The notes under the pieces were generated by a model. It was not told the origin of the DNA and ran no database searches. It worked only from the letters and a program-made list of their open reading frames with translations. Positions 1-8,990 of a stretch of DNA of 34,591 nt are shown piece by piece. Position numbers and translations under genes: made by a program. Location: NCBI GenBank assembly GCA_945829115.1, contig CALZTP010000019.1:1-34591 (forward strand), read 5' to 3'. Source of the stretch: an uncultured bacterium. Its GTDB lineage: Bacteria; Bacteroidota; Bacteroidia; Bacteroidales; Bacteroidaceae. Every line of letters begins with the position of its first letter. Position 1 is the stretch's first letter.

Positions 1-5
1 GCCAT
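1..5 (-). CDS. rpoA: Probable start of rpoA (RNA polymerase alpha), cut by window edge
   Basis: Only five bases are present. On the minus strand an ATGGC begins 11 nt after the rpsD stop codon. In the alpha operon the gene after rpsD is normally rpoA, and Bacteroidales RpoA usually starts Met-Ala, which ATGGC would encode. The call rests on gene order and these five bases, so it is an inference. Confidence 0.4.
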
Positions 6-16
6 TAATTTAATGA

Positions 17-622
17 TTATTTAGAGTACAACTCAACGATTAACTGCTCCTTGATATTCTCAGGAATATCTGCACGCTCAGGCTTGTGGAGGAACTTGCC
101 AGCCTTTGTCTGTGCATCCCACTCAATCCATGGGAACTGGCTGTGTGAACGACCAGCGAGTGATGTCTCGATAACCTCGAGAGACTTAGACTTCTCGCGA
201 ACACCTACAACCTGACCTGGCTTTACTGAGAAAGAAGGAATGTTAACAACAGCACCATCAACAACGATGTGTCTGTGGCTAACGAGCTGACGAGCTGCAC
301 GACGTGTAGGTGCAATACCGAGACGGTAAACAACATTGTCGAGACGGCTCTCAAGGAGCTGAAGGAGAACCTCACCAGTGATACCGTCTGCCTTAGCAGC
401 CTTCTCAAAGAGGTTACGGAACTGACGCTCGAGCACACCGTATGTGTACTTAGCCTTTTGCTTCTCTGCCAACATGACACCATACTCAGACATCTTGCGA
501 CGACGGTTTGCGCCATGCTGTCCAGGAGCGAAGTTTCTCTTGGACAAAACTTTTTCTGAACCGAGGATGGCTTCGCCAAAACGACGGTCAATTCTTGATT
601 TCGGACCTGTATATCTAGCCAT
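17..622 (-). CDS. rpsD: 30S ribosomal protein S4
   Basis: S4 (uS4) is a primary 16S rRNA binding protein that starts 30S assembly, and in enterobacteria it represses the alpha operon. The 201-residue product has the usual N-terminal half ([14 protein letters not shown]) and an S4 RNA-binding domain at about residues 91-150 ([20 protein letters not shown]). The length is normal for Bacteroidetes. It is the last complete gene of the ribosomal cluster, 58 nt after rpsK, and its ATG has no Shine-Dalgarno sequence. Confidence 0.98.
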   Translation of the reverse strand: MARYTGPKSRIDRRFGEAILGSEKVLSKRNFAPGQHGANRRRKMSEYGVMLAEKQKAKYTYGVLERQFRNLFEKAAKADGITGEVLLQLLESRLDNVVYRLGIAPTRRAARQLVSHRHIVVDGAVVNIPSFSVKPGQVVGVREKSKSLEVIETSLAGRSHSQFPWIEWDAQTKAGKFLHKPERADIPENIKEQLIVELYSK

Positions 623-680
623 TTGCTATTATGAAAAATATAAATAAAAATGTAAATTCTTTTAAGACCTTTCGTCAGTA

Positions 681-1067
681 TTATACACGACGGCGCTTTG
701 GAGGGCGACATCCGTTGTGTGGAAGTGGAGTAACGTCGATAATCTCAGTTACTGCGATACCACAAGAGTGGCAGGCACGGATAGCAGACTCACGTCCGTT
801 TCCTGGACCTTTTACATAAGCTTTAACCTTGCGAAGGCCGAGGTCGTAAGCTACCTTTGCACAATCTTCAGCAGCCATTTGAGCTGCATAAGGTGTGTTC
901 TTCTTAGAACCACGGAATCCCATCTTACCTGCAGAAGACCAAGAGATTACCTGACCCTCTGAGTTTGCAAGTGATACGATGATATTATTGAAAGAGCTAT
1001 GTACATGAAGCTGACCTACAGCGTCTATACGTACATTTCTTTTCTTTGTTGCTGTTTTCTTTGCCAT
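681..1067 (-). CDS. rpsK: 30S ribosomal protein S11
   Basis: S11 (uS11) sits on the 30S platform and helps shape the mRNA exit region with S7 and S18. The 128-residue protein carries the typical [13 protein letters not shown] segment near residue 21 and the conserved basic C-terminus ([15 protein letters not shown]). It lies between rpsM (99 nt upstream) and rpsD (58 nt downstream), as in the standard alpha operon. The family match is clear over its whole length. Confidence 0.98.
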   Translation of the reverse strand: MAKKTATKKRNVRIDAVGQLHVHSSFNNIIVSLANSEGQVISWSSAGKMGFRGSKKNTPYAAQMAAEDCAKVAYDLGLRKVKAYVKGPGNGRESAIRACHSCGIAVTEIIDVTPLPHNGCRPPKRRRV

Positions 1068-1166
1068 GACTGTTTAATGCTTTTTAAAAAAAGTTTTTGT
1101 AATTCAAAATCTCGAATTGATAAGGAATTAACAAAAGAATTCTGCTTTTCTAATTCGTTATTCCAA

Positions 1167-1547
1167 TTACTTCGTAGCCTTCTTCTTATTTGCAACAGTC
1201 TTTTTCTTACCCTTACGAGTACGGGCATTGTTCTTAGTGCTCTGACCGCGAACAGGAAGACCGTTACGATGACGTACACCACGATAGCAACCAATATCCA
1301 TGAGGCGCTTGATGTTCAACTGGATCTCAGAACGGAGATCACCTTCAACTTTGTATTCAGCACCGATAATTTCACGGATCTTAGCAGCCTGGTCATCGCT
1401 CCACTCATTTACCTTGAGGTCACGGTTCACACCAGCCTTATCCAATATCTTTGCTGAACTACTTCGACCAATACCATAGATATAGGTCAATGCGATTTCG
1501 CCACGCTTATTCTGGGGCAAATCTACTCCAACAATTCTTATTGCCAT
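1167..1547 (-). CDS. rpsM: 30S ribosomal protein S13
   Basis: S13 (uS13) is a 30S head protein that contacts 50S through bridge B1 and the P-site tRNA through its basic tail. The 126-residue product begins [20 protein letters not shown]. It has the helix-two-turn-helix segment ([14 protein letters not shown]), the [17 protein letters not shown] loop and a lysine-rich tail. It is the first alpha-operon gene here and is preceded by a 132-nt gap containing an inverted repeat and a promoter -7 motif. Confidence 0.98.
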   Translation of the reverse strand: MAIRIVGVDLPQNKRGEIALTYIYGIGRSSSAKILDKAGVNRDLKVNEWSDDQAAKIREIIGAEYKVEGDLRSEIQLNIKRLMDIGCYRGVRHRNGLPVRGQSTKNNARTRKGKKKTVANKKKATK

Positions 1548-1580
1548 TGTTAATTAAAAAAATGATAAAATTTTAACACA

Positions 1581-1647
1581 TTAATACTTACCGAAAATTC
1601 GGAGTTGCAAAGTTACTGCTTTTTTCTGAATTATCGGTAAGAATTAA
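1581..1647 (-). repeat. 20-bp inverted repeat between rpmJ and rpsM
   Basis: The arms are 1581-1600 and 1628-1647. They match as reverse complements at 18 of 20 positions and are separated by 27 nt. The core of the arm is CTTACCGAAAATTC against GAATTATCGGTAAG. The spacer contains a Bacteroidetes -7 box on the minus strand. The element could be an operator, an RNA hairpin in read-through mRNA, or a regulatory site for alpha-operon proteins. The last two are inferences. Confidence 0.7.
1608..1615 (-). promoter_or_regulatory. Putative -7 box of an internal promoter for rpsM-rpsK-rpsD
   Basis: The minus strand reads TAACTTTG, an exact match to TAnnTTTG and identical to the -7 boxes of the rplC and manC promoters in this window. 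No good TTTG lies 19-21 bp upstream, so the -33 element is weak or absent. Transcription would start about 50 nt before the rpsM ATG and separate the alpha operon from the spc operon. Confidence 0.55.
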
Positions 1648-1679
1648 CTTTTAAATTAGAAGTTTTAGATTTATTAATC

Positions 1680-1796
1680 TTATCCCTGACGTGTCTTAAA
1701 CTTAGGATTCTTCTTGTTGATTACAAAAAGACGACCCTTGCGACGTACAATTTTACAATCAGGAGTACGCTTCTTGAGAGATGCTCTTGTCTTCAT
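1680..1796 (-). CDS. rpmJ: 50S ribosomal protein L36
   Basis: The 38-residue product starts [20 protein letters not shown] and ends NPKFKTRQG, matching L36 (bL36), the smallest 50S protein, which binds 23S rRNA below the L7/L12 stalk base. Only one cysteine (C14) is present, so the four-residue zinc site of the C+ paralogue is missing. This is therefore a zinc-independent C- type. It lies between infA and rpsM as expected. Confidence 0.95.
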   Translation of the reverse strand: MKTRASLKKRTPDCKIVRRKGRLFVINKKNPKFKTRQG

Positions 1797-1901
1797 ATTC
1801 TATAATGGATTGAATTTCCTGTGGTTAATAAATTAAGATAAACAATCTCTTCAGTTTCATCAAAAGAGTTTTTTAGTTCTTTAGACGTGTCTATTAAGAG
1901 A

Positions 1902-2120
1902 TTATTTATATCTGAACACAATTCTTCCTTTGGTAAGGTCATATGGGCTCATTTCAATCTTCACCTTGTCTCCAGGGAGAATCTTTATGTAATGCATACG
2001 CATCTTACCAGAAATGTGTGCCGTAATCGGGCAACCGTTTTCGAGCTCTACACGGAACATTGCGTTAGAGAGAGCTTCAACGATTGTTCCATCTTGTTCA
2101 ATTGCTGACTGTTTTGCCAT
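1902..2120 (-). CDS. infA: Translation initiation factor IF-1
   Basis: IF-1 blocks the 30S A site during initiation and works with IF-2 and IF-3. The 72-residue protein is one S1/OB fold. The characteristic stretches are [39 protein letters not shown] and the C-terminal [15 protein letters not shown]. It follows map by 2 nt, so the two genes are surely co-transcribed. A 105-nt AT-rich gap with no strong motif separates it from rpmJ. Confidence 0.98.
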   Translation of the reverse strand: MAKQSAIEQDGTIVEALSNAMFRVELENGCPITAHISGKMRMHYIKILPGDKVKIEMSPYDLTKGRIVFRYK

Positions 2121-2122
2121 AA

Positions 2123-2923
2123 TCAGTAAATTTCTCCTTCTTGTTTTTCTATATCGTAAAATGATGATAATATCTCAGACTTTCCGTGACGAACAACAAT
2201 GGTATGTTCAAAATGTGCAGCAGGTTTTCGGTCGAGAGTTAGTATGCTCCATTTATCTGGATGGAGACCTATATCCCTCTTCCCTGACACGATCATTGGT
2301 TCAATAGCTATGCACATGCCATCAGCTAAAAGTAAGCCATGTCCTTTCTTGCCATAGTTTGGCACATAAGGGTCTTCGTGCATCTCTCGCCCAATGCCAT
2401 GCCCTGTCAGTTCATGTACTACTTCGTAACCTTGCGACTCACAATGATTCTGGATGGCATTTCCGATGTCGCCAATTCTGTTTCCAGCAACAGCAACGTC
2501 AATACCTTTATACAAGGATTCTTTAGTAGTTTTGAGCAACCTACGGTTTTCTTCCGACACATCACCTACACAGAACGTATAAGCAGAATCTCCACAAAAA
2601 CCGTTCAAAAAAGTGCCGCAGTCAATGGAGATAATGTCTCCGTCTCGCAGAACTTGTTTTTCTGAAGGTATTCCATGGACGACATACTCGTTTACTGAAG
2701 TACAGATAGATGCCGGGAAAGGAACTCCATTTGGGTTTGGAAAACCTTTGAATGTAGGAATAGCACCGTGATCTCGAATGAATTCTTCCGCCACCTTATC
2801 AAGTAGAGAGGTTGTAACCCCTGGCTTGATAAATTTAAACAACTCAGCGAGAGTTTTGCCAACGAGTTGGTTAGCCTCTCGCATGAGTATTATTTCTTCC
2901 TCAGTCTTGAGAAAAACCTTCAT
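2123..2923 (-). CDS. map: Type I methionine aminopeptidase
   Basis: This cytosolic metalloenzyme removes the initiator Met from new proteins whose second residue is small. The metal ligands expected in the pita-bread fold are all visible: D101 and D112 ([15 protein letters not shown]), H175 ([10 protein letters not shown]), E208 (IAIEPM) and E239 (FEHTIVV). The substrate-binding H83 is also present (YVVHGIP). At 266 residues without an N-terminal zinc-finger extension, it is a bacterial type Ia enzyme. It sits between secY (6-nt gap) and infA. Confidence 0.97.
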   Translation of the reverse strand: MKVFLKTEEEIILMREANQLVGKTLAELFKFIKPGVTTSLLDKVAEEFIRDHGAIPTFKGFPNPNGVPFPASICTSVNEYVVHGIPSEKQVLRDGDIISIDCGTFLNGFCGDSAYTFCVGDVSEENRRLLKTTKESLYKGIDVAVAGNRIGDIGNAIQNHCESQGYEVVHELTGHGIGREMHEDPYVPNYGKKGHGLLLADGMCIAIEPMIVSGKRDIGLHPDKWSILTLDRKPAAHFEHTIVVRHGKSEILSSFYDIEKQEGEIY

Positions 2924-2929
2924 AATCGA

Positions 2930-4273
2930 TTAGTAAGCAGATACACCAGCTGTTCTGGTACGTCCGCTCTTCAAGAGTCCATCGTAATGACGCATCATGA
3001 GATGAGATTCTATCTGCTGAAGAGTGTCAAGAACAACACCTACAAGGATGAGAAGGGAAGTTCCTCCGAAGAACTGTGCGAAAGCCTGCTGAACATTGAG
3101 AGTTCCAGCGAGAGCTGGCATGATAGCAATGAATGCGATGAACAAAGATCCAGGAAGAGTAAGTCTTGACATTACGGTCTCAATATACTCTGCAGTGTCA
3201 TGTCCTGGCTTTACACCTGGAATGAATCCGTTGTTTCGCTTCATATCCTCAGCCATCTGTGTAGGGTTAAGGGTAATTGCTGTATAGAAATATGTAAACG
3301 CAATGATGAGAATTACATAGATCACATTGTACAGAAGGCTACCGTTGTTCATTAACTGACGAAGTATCTCAGAAGAGCCGTCAGAAGAGAAACCTGCAAC
3401 TGTAAGAGGAATGAACATCAAAGCCTGAGCAAAGATGATTGGCATCACGTTAGCAGCAAAAAGCTTCAGAGGAATGTACTGACGAGCACCACCTAACTGC
3501 TGTCTTCCGTTACCCTCGATGCGCTTAGCATATTGAACAGGAACACGACGTGTACCCTGAGTGAGCAATATTGCAGCACAAACTACGGCATAAAGAATAA
3601 GTATTTCGGCAATGAACATCACGATACCGCCACTGGAGATTGCAGTGAAACGGGATGTTACCTCCTGTATGAATGCCTGAGGTAGACGAGCGATGATACC
3701 GAGCATGATGATGATAGAAACACCATTACCAATGCCTTTGTCGGTTATACGCTCACCAAGCCAGAGGATAAACATACTTCCCGCAGCAAGTATGATCGTA
3801 GCAGGAATCATGAACACCTGCCAAGAGATACCAGAAGCGAGTGCTCCTTCTGCCTGCATCTTGAGGTTGAAGAGGTAAGATGGAGCTTGAAGAAGGAGGA
3901 TAAACACAGTAAGAATACGTGTATACCAAGCGATCTTCTTGCGTCCGCTTTCACCCTCACGCTGCATTTTTTGGAAGTAAGGAACAGCAACAGCGAGAAG
4001 CTGCATTACAATTGAGGCTGAGATATATGGCATAATACCAAGCGCAAAGATAGACGCGTTGGAGAATGCACCACCGGAGAACATGTCGAGAAGTGACATA
4101 AGGCCACCACTTGTCTGTGACTGAAGTTTCTCGAGCTGACCAGGGTTAATACCCGGTAGAACTACAAAAGAACCAAAACGATATATTGCAGTGAACAGCA
4201 GGACGATGAGGAGTCGCTGACGCAAATCCTCAATCTTCCAACAGTTCTTCAGTGTCTCAAAAAATTTTTTCAT
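2930..4273 (-). CDS. secY: Protein translocase subunit SecY
   Basis: SecY forms the protein-conducting channel of the inner membrane with SecE and SecG. The 447-residue protein has the ten hydrophobic segments of the family. Landmarks are the N-terminal RQRLLIVLLFTAIYRFGSFV, the plug-region GGAFSNASIFALGIMPYISA, and cytoplasmic loop C5 with RRVPVQYAKR. Its ATG overlaps the rplO stop by one base (TAATG), which suggests translational coupling. It is a spc-operon gene and will export the secreted enzymes encoded further along this window. Confidence 0.98.
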   Translation of the reverse strand: MKKFFETLKNCWKIEDLRQRLLIVLLFTAIYRFGSFVVLPGINPGQLEKLQSQTSGGLMSLLDMFSGGAFSNASIFALGIMPYISASIVMQLLAVAVPYFQKMQREGESGRKKIAWYTRILTVFILLLQAPSYLFNLKMQAEGALASGISWQVFMIPATIILAAGSMFILWLGERITDKGIGNGVSIIIMLGIIARLPQAFIQEVTSRFTAISSGGIVMFIAEILILYAVVCAAILLTQGTRRVPVQYAKRIEGNGRQQLGGARQYIPLKLFAANVMPIIFAQALMFIPLTVAGFSSDGSSEILRQLMNNGSLLYNVIYVILIIAFTYFYTAITLNPTQMAEDMKRNNGFIPGVKPGHDTAEYIETVMSRLTLPGSLFIAFIAIMPALAGTLNVQQAFAQFFGGTSLLILVGVVLDTLQQIESHLMMRHYDGLLKSGRTRTAGVSAY

Positions 4274-4722
4274 TACTTAATAATTGTTGTGTTACCACCT
4301 ACTGCCTCGATAGCCTCTTTAGCAGTTTTTGAGAAAGCGTGTGCCTCTACTTGAAGTTTAGCAGTGAGGCTGCCATTGCCGAGAATCTTTACAAGTTCCT
4401 TACCGTTGGTAAGACCTGCTGCCTTAAGCTCTTCGATTCCGATTTTAGCAACATTCTGTTTCTCTGAAATCTTCTGTAGAGTAGAAAGGTTGATAGCGAT
4501 GTATTCCTTATGATTGATGTTCTTGAATCCGAACTTAGGAAGACGACGCTGCAAAGGCATCTGACCACCTTCGAAACCAATCTTACGCTTGTAGCCAGAA
4601 CGTGCTTTAGCACCTTTGTGACCACGTGTAGAAGTACCACCGAGACCAGAACCAGGTCCACGACCGATACGACGAGTTGAATGTGTTGAGCCCTCAGCTG
4701 GAGTCAAATTATTTAATTTCAT
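4273..4722 (-). CDS. rplO: 50S ribosomal protein L15
   Basis: L15 (uL15) is a late-assembling 50S protein with a long basic N-terminal extension threaded into 23S rRNA. The 149-residue protein begins MKLNNLTPAEGSTHSTRRIG, followed by the Gly/Arg-rich GRGPGSGLGGTSTRGHKG and the EGGQMPLQRRLPKFGF signature. The order rpmD-rplO-secY is conserved. The stop codon shares a base with the secY start. Confidence 0.98.
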   Translation of the reverse strand: MKLNNLTPAEGSTHSTRRIGRGPGSGLGGTSTRGHKGAKARSGYKRKIGFEGGQMPLQRRLPKFGFKNINHKEYIAINLSTLQKISEKQNVAKIGIEELKAAGLTNGKELVKILGNGSLTAKLQVEAHAFSKTAKEAIEAVGGNTTIIK

Positions 4723-4747
4723 AATCTGTGTCTATTTAAAAGATTAA

Positions 4748-4924
4748 TTATTCAACAACGGTTACCAGATGGTGAACCTTACGAATCATACCACGAATAG
4801 CAGGGTTGTCCTCACGCTCAACTACCTGTGAGATTTTGTGGAGTCCGAGAGCCTGCAGTGTGCGCTTCTGGTCAACAGGAGCACCGATTCTACTTTTAGT
4901 CTGTTTGATCTTTATTGTTGCCAT
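4748..4924 (-). CDS. rpmD: 50S ribosomal protein L30
   Basis: The 58-residue reading frame starts MATIKIKQTKSRIGAPVDQK and ends MIRKVHHLVTVVE, matching bacterial-length L30 (uL30). A strong Shine-Dalgarno sequence, AAGGAGGA at 4931-4938, ends 6 nt before the ATG and overlaps the rpsE stop region. That is unusual beside most of its neighbours, which have none. It lies 12 nt after rpsE and 25 nt before rplO. Confidence 0.96.
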   Translation of the reverse strand: MATIKIKQTKSRIGAPVDQKRTLQALGLHKISQVVEREDNPAIRGMIRKVHHLVTVVE

Positions 4925-4936
4925 AATTAGTCCTCC

Positions 4937-5449
4937 TTATCCCTTAAATACTTTTTCCAAACTGATTCCACGCTCCTTAGCAACAGTGCGAGCATCACGC
5001 ATTGTGTTGAGTGCAAGGATAGTAGCCTTTACAAGATTGTGAGGGTTACTGCTGCCCTTAGACTTAGCAAGGACATCAGTTACACCTGCGCTCTCGAGAA
5101 CTGGACGCATAGCGCCACCAGCCACGAGTCCTGTACCTGCCGCAGCAGGCTTGAGGAACACCTTTGCGCCTCCGAAGCTTACCTCAATCTCATGAGGTAC
5201 TGTACCGTTGATAACAGGAACCTTTACGAGGTTCTTCTTAGCAGCCTCAGTACCCTTTGCGATGGCAGCTGTTACTTCTCCAGCCTTACCAAGACCGCAT
5301 CCAACGGTTCCCTTGCCATCACCAACAACAACGATGGCAGCGAATGTGAAGGTTCTACCACCTTTTGTTACCTTAGTAACACGATTAATAGCTACGAGCT
5401 TGTCCTTAAGCTCTGACTCGCTATTTGCTTTTACTTTATCAATTGCCAT
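4937..5449 (-). CDS. rpsE: 30S ribosomal protein S5
   Basis: S5 (uS5) affects decoding accuracy and, with S3 and S4, lines the mRNA entry tunnel. In the 170-residue protein the double-stranded-RNA-binding fold includes [20 protein letters not shown], followed by [19 protein letters not shown]. The C-terminal domain has [19 protein letters not shown]. It lies 9 nt downstream of rplR in the standard spc order. Confidence 0.98.
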   Translation of the reverse strand: MAIDKVKANSESELKDKLVAINRVTKVTKGGRTFTFAAIVVVGDGKGTVGCGLGKAGEVTAAIAKGTEAAKKNLVKVPVINGTVPHEIEVSFGGAKVFLKPAAAGTGLVAGGAMRPVLESAGVTDVLAKSKGSSNPHNLVKATILALNTMRDARTVAKERGISLEKVFKG

Positions 5450-5458
5450 AATTGTTTT

Positions 5459-5803
5459 TTAGAAATTAAGTCCACCATTACGAGCTGCGTCAGCAAGCTC
5501 CTTAACGCGACCGTGGTAGAGATAACCATTACGGTCGAAAACTACTGATGTGATACCAGCTGCCTGTGCTTTCTCAGCGATGAGTGCTCCAACCTTAGCA
5601 GCCTGCTCCTTTTTAGGCATAGCCTCGAGACCGAGGGAAGATGCAGAAGCGAGAGTAGTACCGGTAATATCGTTTATCACCTGAGCGTAGATCTGCTTAT
5701 TGCTACGAAATACGCTGAGGCGAGGACGCTCTGCGCTACCGTTTACGCTCTTACGAATTCTATATTTGATTTTAATTCGTCTTTCGATTTTCTTGTTATT
5801 CAT
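5459..5803 (-). CDS. rplR: 50S ribosomal protein L18
   Basis: L18 (uL18) binds 5S rRNA together with L5 and helps form the central protuberance. The 114-residue sequence begins [20 protein letters not shown]. It carries [20 protein letters not shown] and the C-terminal [20 protein letters not shown], which defines the family. It lies 20 nt after rplF and 9 nt before rpsE. No Shine-Dalgarno sequence precedes it. Confidence 0.98.
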   Translation of the reverse strand: MNNKKIERRIKIKYRIRKSVNGSAERPRLSVFRSNKQIYAQVINDITGTTLASASSLGLEAMPKKEQAAKVGALIAEKAQAAGITSVVFDRNGYLYHGRVKELADAARNGGLNF

Positions 5804-5823
5804 AATCGTTAAAATGTTAAAGA

Positions 5824-6390
5824 TTACTTAGCAGAAGCGCTCTTGCCTGACTTGCGGCGAATAACCTCGCCCTTGAAGAGAATACCCTTGCCTTTGTAAG
5901 GCTCTGGCTTACGGAATGAGCGTATCTTTGCGCAGATGAGTCCGAGAAGCGCCTTGTCGCAGCTTTCGAGAATAACAACTGGGTTCTGGTTACGTTCAGA
6001 CTTTGTTTCAACCTTCACCTCCTTAGGGAGCTGAATGAAGATAGGGTGTGTGTAACCGAGCGAGAACTCGATAATGTTACCCTGATTTGAAACTCTGTAA
6101 CCAACACCGACGAGTTCAAGCACCTTCTGGTATCCTTCGCTAACACCTACAACCATGTTGTTGATGAGTGAGCGGTAGAGTCCGTGGAAAGCATTGCGCT
6201 GCTTGTAGTTTACTGGGCTGTTCTCATCAACCTCGAGAATAACCTCATTATTTTCAATCTTAACGATAATAGAAGAGTCAACTTTCTGTGACATTTCTCC
6301 CTTAGGGCCCTTAACGTTAACGATACCGTTGTTAAGAGTAACAGTCACGCCTGCAGGGATTACGATTGGCAATTTACCTATTCTTGACAT
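5824..6390 (-). CDS. rplF: 50S ribosomal protein L6
   Basis: L6 (uL6) lies near the factor-binding site of the 50S subunit, next to the sarcin-ricin loop. The 188-residue product begins [17 protein letters not shown] and has the two L6 repeats; the second carries [21 protein letters not shown] canonical Shine-Dalgarno sequence, AGGAGGAA at 6396-6403, lies 5 nt from the ATG inside the 15-nt rpsH-rplF gap. Such a site is rare in this cluster. Confidence 0.98.
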   Translation of the reverse strand: MSRIGKLPIVIPAGVTVTLNNGIVNVKGPKGEMSQKVDSSIIVKIENNEVILEVDENSPVNYKQRNAFHGLYRSLINNMVVGVSEGYQKVLELVGVGYRVSNQGNIIEFSLGYTHPIFIQLPKEVKVETKSERNQNPVVILESCDKALLGLICAKIRSFRKPEPYKGKGILFKGEVIRRKSGKSASAK

Positions 6391-6405
6391 TTCTGTTCCT
6401 CCTAA

Positions 6406-6801
6406 TTAATAAACATAACAAAGAACCTCACCACCGATTTTGAGTTCAGCAGCCTCTTTGTCTGTCATTACGCCCTTAGATGTAGACAGGATTGCAATAC
6501 CCAGTCCGTTAATTACTCTCGGCATGTCCTTGTAACCAGTGTACTTACGGAGACCTGGTGTAGAAACACGCTTAAGGCACTTAATTGCATTTGCCTTTGT
6601 TGTTGGGTCATACTTAAGAGCTACCTTGATTGAGCCCTGAGGACCGTCCTCGATAAACTTGTAGTTGAGGATGTAACCCTTTTCGAAGAGAATCTTAGTG
6701 ATCTCTTTCTTCAGATTTGACGCTGGCACCTCTACAACACGATGGTGAGCCATGATTGCGTTTCTGAGACGTGTCAGAAAATCTGCTATTGGATCTGTCA
6801 T
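6406..6801 (-). CDS. rpsH: 30S ribosomal protein S8
   Basis: S8 (uS8) binds helix 21 of 16S rRNA in the 30S platform. In Escherichia coli it also represses the spc operon by binding its mRNA near rplE. The 131-residue protein starts MTDPIADFLTRLRNAIMAHH and has the conserved C-terminal block GIAILSTSKGVMTDKEA. Unlike most spc genes it is separated from rpsN by 153 nt, which contain a strong inverted repeat that may be regulatory. Confidence 0.98.
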   Translation of the reverse strand: MTDPIADFLTRLRNAIMAHHRVVEVPASNLKKEITKILFEKGYILNYKFIEDGPQGSIKVALKYDPTTKANAIKCLKRVSTPGLRKYTGYKDMPRVINGLGIAILSTSKGVMTDKEAAELKIGGEVLCYVY

Positions 6802-6905
6802 GTAATAAAAAAGTTTAATTAATCGGGACTACCCCGACAATATTAAATTAATGAGAAATATAAATCTTGCGGCCTTTCGGCTGTCTTATAGACTTTTATT
6901 ATTTT

Positions 6906-6943
6906 AAGTTGCTTGTCAAAACAAGTTTTCTGACAAGCAACTT
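6906..6943 (-). repeat. 13-bp perfect inverted repeat between rpsN and rpsH
   Basis: Arms 6906-6918 (AAGTTGCTTGTCA) and 6931-6943 are exact reverse complements around a 12-nt loop. Within the same 153-nt gap the minus strand also has a GCC-GAAA-GGC tetraloop hairpin near 6882-6891 and a 5-bp stem at 6823-6837. The transcribed spacer is therefore likely to be structured. No T-run follows the large stem, so it does not look like a simple terminator. Confidence 0.75.
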
Positions 6944-6954
6944 TCAGTATACGA

Positions 6955-7257
6955 TTACCAGCTTGCCTTCTTTACACCTGGGATGAGACCAGCAGAAGCC
7001 ATCTCGCGGAACTGAATACGAGAGATGCCGAACTGGCGAATGTATCCCTTTGGACGACCTGTAATCTTACAACGGTTGTGAAGGCGAATTGGGTTGGCAT
7101 TCTTAGGAATGCTCTGGAGTTTGCGAGCAGCCTCGTATGCTTCAGCGAGATCGTCTGTAGTAGCGATGATCTTCTTGAGAGCAGCACGCTTCTCAGCGTA
7201 ACGAGCCACCAGCTTTGCACGTTTTACCTCACGTGCCTTCATTGATTCTTTTGCCAT
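6955..7257 (-). CDS. rpsN: 30S ribosomal protein S14 (zinc-free type)
   Basis: S14 (uS14) is a 30S head protein. At 100 residues and with no CxxC pairs, this is the long zinc-independent form rather than the short zinc ribbon form. It contains the family signature [20 protein letters not shown] and the C-terminal [20 protein letters not shown]. It lies 6 nt after rplE. An unusual 153-nt spacer follows before rpsH. Confidence 0.98.
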   Translation of the reverse strand: MAKESMKAREVKRAKLVARYAEKRAALKKIIATTDDLAEAYEAARKLQSIPKNANPIRLHNRCKITGRPKGYIRQFGISRIQFREMASAGLIPGVKKASW

Positions 7258-7263
7258 ATTCTG

Positions 7264-7818
7264 TTAATCGTTTTTAGCGTTCTTGAATGGAAGGCCAAAG
7301 GCTTTGAGGAGAGCGAATCCCTCTTCGTCAGTCTTGGCGGTTGTAACGAATGTGATATTCATACCCTGAATTTTGTCGACGTTGTCGATATTGATTTCAG
7401 GGAAGATGATCTGCTCGTGTATTCCGAGAGTATAGTTACCACGTCCGTCGAACTTAGTCTCAATACCCTTGAAGTCGCGAATACGAGGGAGAGCCACGCG
7501 AACGAGTTTCTCGAGGAACTCATACATCTGCTCTCTACGTAGAGTAACCATAACGCCGATAGGCATCTTCTTACGAAGTTTGAAGTTAGCGATATCCTTA
7601 CGAGAGTAAGTAGCTACTGCCTTCTGTCCTGTTATGGCTGTGATCTCGTTGATAGCGACCTCAATGAGCTTTTTGTCCTGAGTAGCGTCACCAAGTCCCT
7701 GGTTAACCACAATCTTCTTAAGAACAGGAATCTCCATTTTAGAAGAGTAGTTGAACTGCTTCTGGAGTGCTGGAGCGATTGTCTCAGCATATACCTTCTT
7801 TAACTGTGCTGTATCCAT
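7264..7818 (-). CDS. rplE: 50S ribosomal protein L5
   Basis: L5 (uL5) binds 5S rRNA and contacts the P-site tRNA and S13 through bridge B1b. The 184-residue protein has ENP-type family blocks such as [32 protein letters not shown] and the C-terminal [19 protein letters not shown]. The ATG overlaps the rplX stop (TAATG). A Shine-Dalgarno-like GGGGAGGAA lies about 10 nt upstream, inside the end of rplX. Confidence 0.98.
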   Translation of the reverse strand: MDTAQLKKVYAETIAPALQKQFNYSSKMEIPVLKKIVVNQGLGDATQDKKLIEVAINEITAITGQKAVATYSRKDIANFKLRKKMPIGVMVTLRREQMYEFLEKLVRVALPRIRDFKGIETKFDGRGNYTLGIHEQIIFPEINIDNVDKIQGMNITFVTTAKTDEEGFALLKAFGLPFKNAKND

Positions 7819-8138
7819 TACTTGATTTCCTCCCCTGACTTTTTAGCGACACGAACCTTCTTTCCATCTTCATTTATTTTGATGGCGATACGAGTAGCCT
7901 TGCCACTCTTAGGGTCGATGAGACTGAGATTAGAGATATGTATTGGAGCTTCCTGCTCAATGATGCCACCCTGTGGGTGCTTGGCACTTGGCTTTGCGCT
8001 CTTCTTCACGATATTGATGCCTTCAACGAGTGCACGTTGTTTGTCAACAAATACCTTGAGCACCTTGCCAGTCTTGCCTTTGTCCTCACCGGCGAGAACG
8101 ATGACTGTATCGTCTTTTTTAATATGTAACTTAGTCAT
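7818..8138 (-). CDS. rplX: 50S ribosomal protein L24
   Basis: L24 (uL24) starts 50S assembly and sits near the peptide exit. The 106-residue protein opens with a KOW motif at about residues 7-34 ([20 protein letters not shown]). It continues with [10 protein letters not shown] and [20 protein letters not shown], both typical of the family. It is 18 nt after rplN and overlaps rplE by one base. Confidence 0.98.
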   Translation of the reverse strand: MTKLHIKKDDTVIVLAGEDKGKTGKVLKVFVDKQRALVEGINIVKKSAKPSAKHPQGGIIEQEAPIHISNLSLIDPKSGKATRIAIKINEDGKKVRVAKKSGEEIK

Positions 8139-8156
8139 TTCCTATTCATTTATTAA

Positions 8157-8522
8157 TTAAAGAACCTCAGGTGCCAAAGAAACGACTTTCATGTTTACTG
8201 CACGTAGCTCACGAGCCACAGGGCCGAAGATACGGCTTCCGCGGAGTTCGCCAGCGTTGTTGAGCAGTACACAAGCGTTATCATCGAAACGGATGTAAGA
8301 GCCATCCGCGCGACGTATTTCCTTCTTTGTACGTACGATCAAAGCCTTAGATACTGCACCTTTCTTGATATCACTTGATGGTATGACGTTTTTGATAGCA
8401 ACTACGATGACGTCACCCACGCTTGCGTAACGGCGCTTGGTACCGCCAAGTACACGGATGCAGAGAGCTTCGCGTGCACCGCTGTTATCACATACTGTAA
8501 GTCTTGATTCTGCCTGTATCAT
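8157..8522 (-). CDS. rplN: 50S ribosomal protein L14
   Basis: L14 (uL14) is part of intersubunit bridge B8 and is the docking site of the silencing factor RsfS. The 121-residue sequence starts [20 protein letters not shown] and has the signature [13 protein letters not shown] near the C-terminus. It follows rpsQ by 2 nt. The sequence is very highly conserved, so the call is secure. Confidence 0.99.
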   Translation of the reverse strand: MIQAESRLTVCDNSGAREALCIRVLGGTKRRYASVGDVIVVAIKNVIPSSDIKKGAVSKALIVRTKKEIRRADGSYIRFDDNACVLLNNAGELRGSRIFGPVARELRAVNMKVVSLAPEVL

Positions 8523-8524
8523 AA

Positions 8525-8782
8525 TTACTTAGCTTTTTCAATTATTGAAACTAATCTCCATCGCTTAGTCTTGCTGAGCGGACGGGTTTCCATAACGAGC
8601 ACTGTGTCACCTACGTGAGCCTCGTTGTTCTCGTCGTGAGCGTGGTATTTCTTTGTCTTCTGGACAAACTTACCGTACAGAGGGTGCTTCTCCTTGAACT
8701 TTGCTGCGATTACGATGGATTTCTCCATTTTGTCGCTGATAACAACACCCTGTCTTGTTTTTCTAAAATTTCTTGTTTCCAT
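8525..8782 (-). CDS. rpsQ: 30S ribosomal protein S17
   Basis: S17 (uS17) is an OB-fold primary 16S rRNA binder in the 30S body. The product contains [35 protein letters not shown] and [21 protein letters not shown] chose the start METRNFRK (85 residues), which matches Bacteroidales S17. An in-frame ATG three codons upstream (end at 8791) would give 88 residues and lies only 2 nt after the rpmC stop, so it is also possible. Confidence 0.97.
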   Translation of the reverse strand: METRNFRKTRQGVVISDKMEKSIVIAAKFKEKHPLYGKFVQKTKKYHAHDENNEAHVGDTVLVMETRPLSKTKRWRLVSIIEKAK

Positions 8783-8793
8783 CTGGATCATTG

Positions 8794-8988
8794 TTATTTG
8801 TTAAGTTCTCTCTGACGGAGTACAGTTTTCATACGTGCGATATCACGACGAGCGCCCTTAATCTGAGATGGATTCTCGAGAGGAGTGATTGCGTGATTAA
8901 GCTTCATCTGCTGGAGAGCAGCCTGTGCATTCTCGAGTTTCTCTACCAGCTCTGTGGTTTCGAGTTTGTTAATTTCGTTTATCTTCAT
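8794..8988 (-). CDS. rpmC: 50S ribosomal protein L29
   Basis: L29 (uL29) lies at the peptide exit tunnel beside L23 and contributes to the docking surface for trigger factor and SRP. The 64-residue, two-helix protein starts [20 protein letters not shown]. It ends with the family block [20 protein letters not shown]. It is placed between rplP (2-nt gap) and rpsQ, the universal order. Confidence 0.97.
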   Translation of the reverse strand: MKINEINKLETTELVEKLENAQAALQQMKLNHAITPLENPSQIKGARRDIARMKTVLRQRELNK

Positions 8989-8990
8989 AA

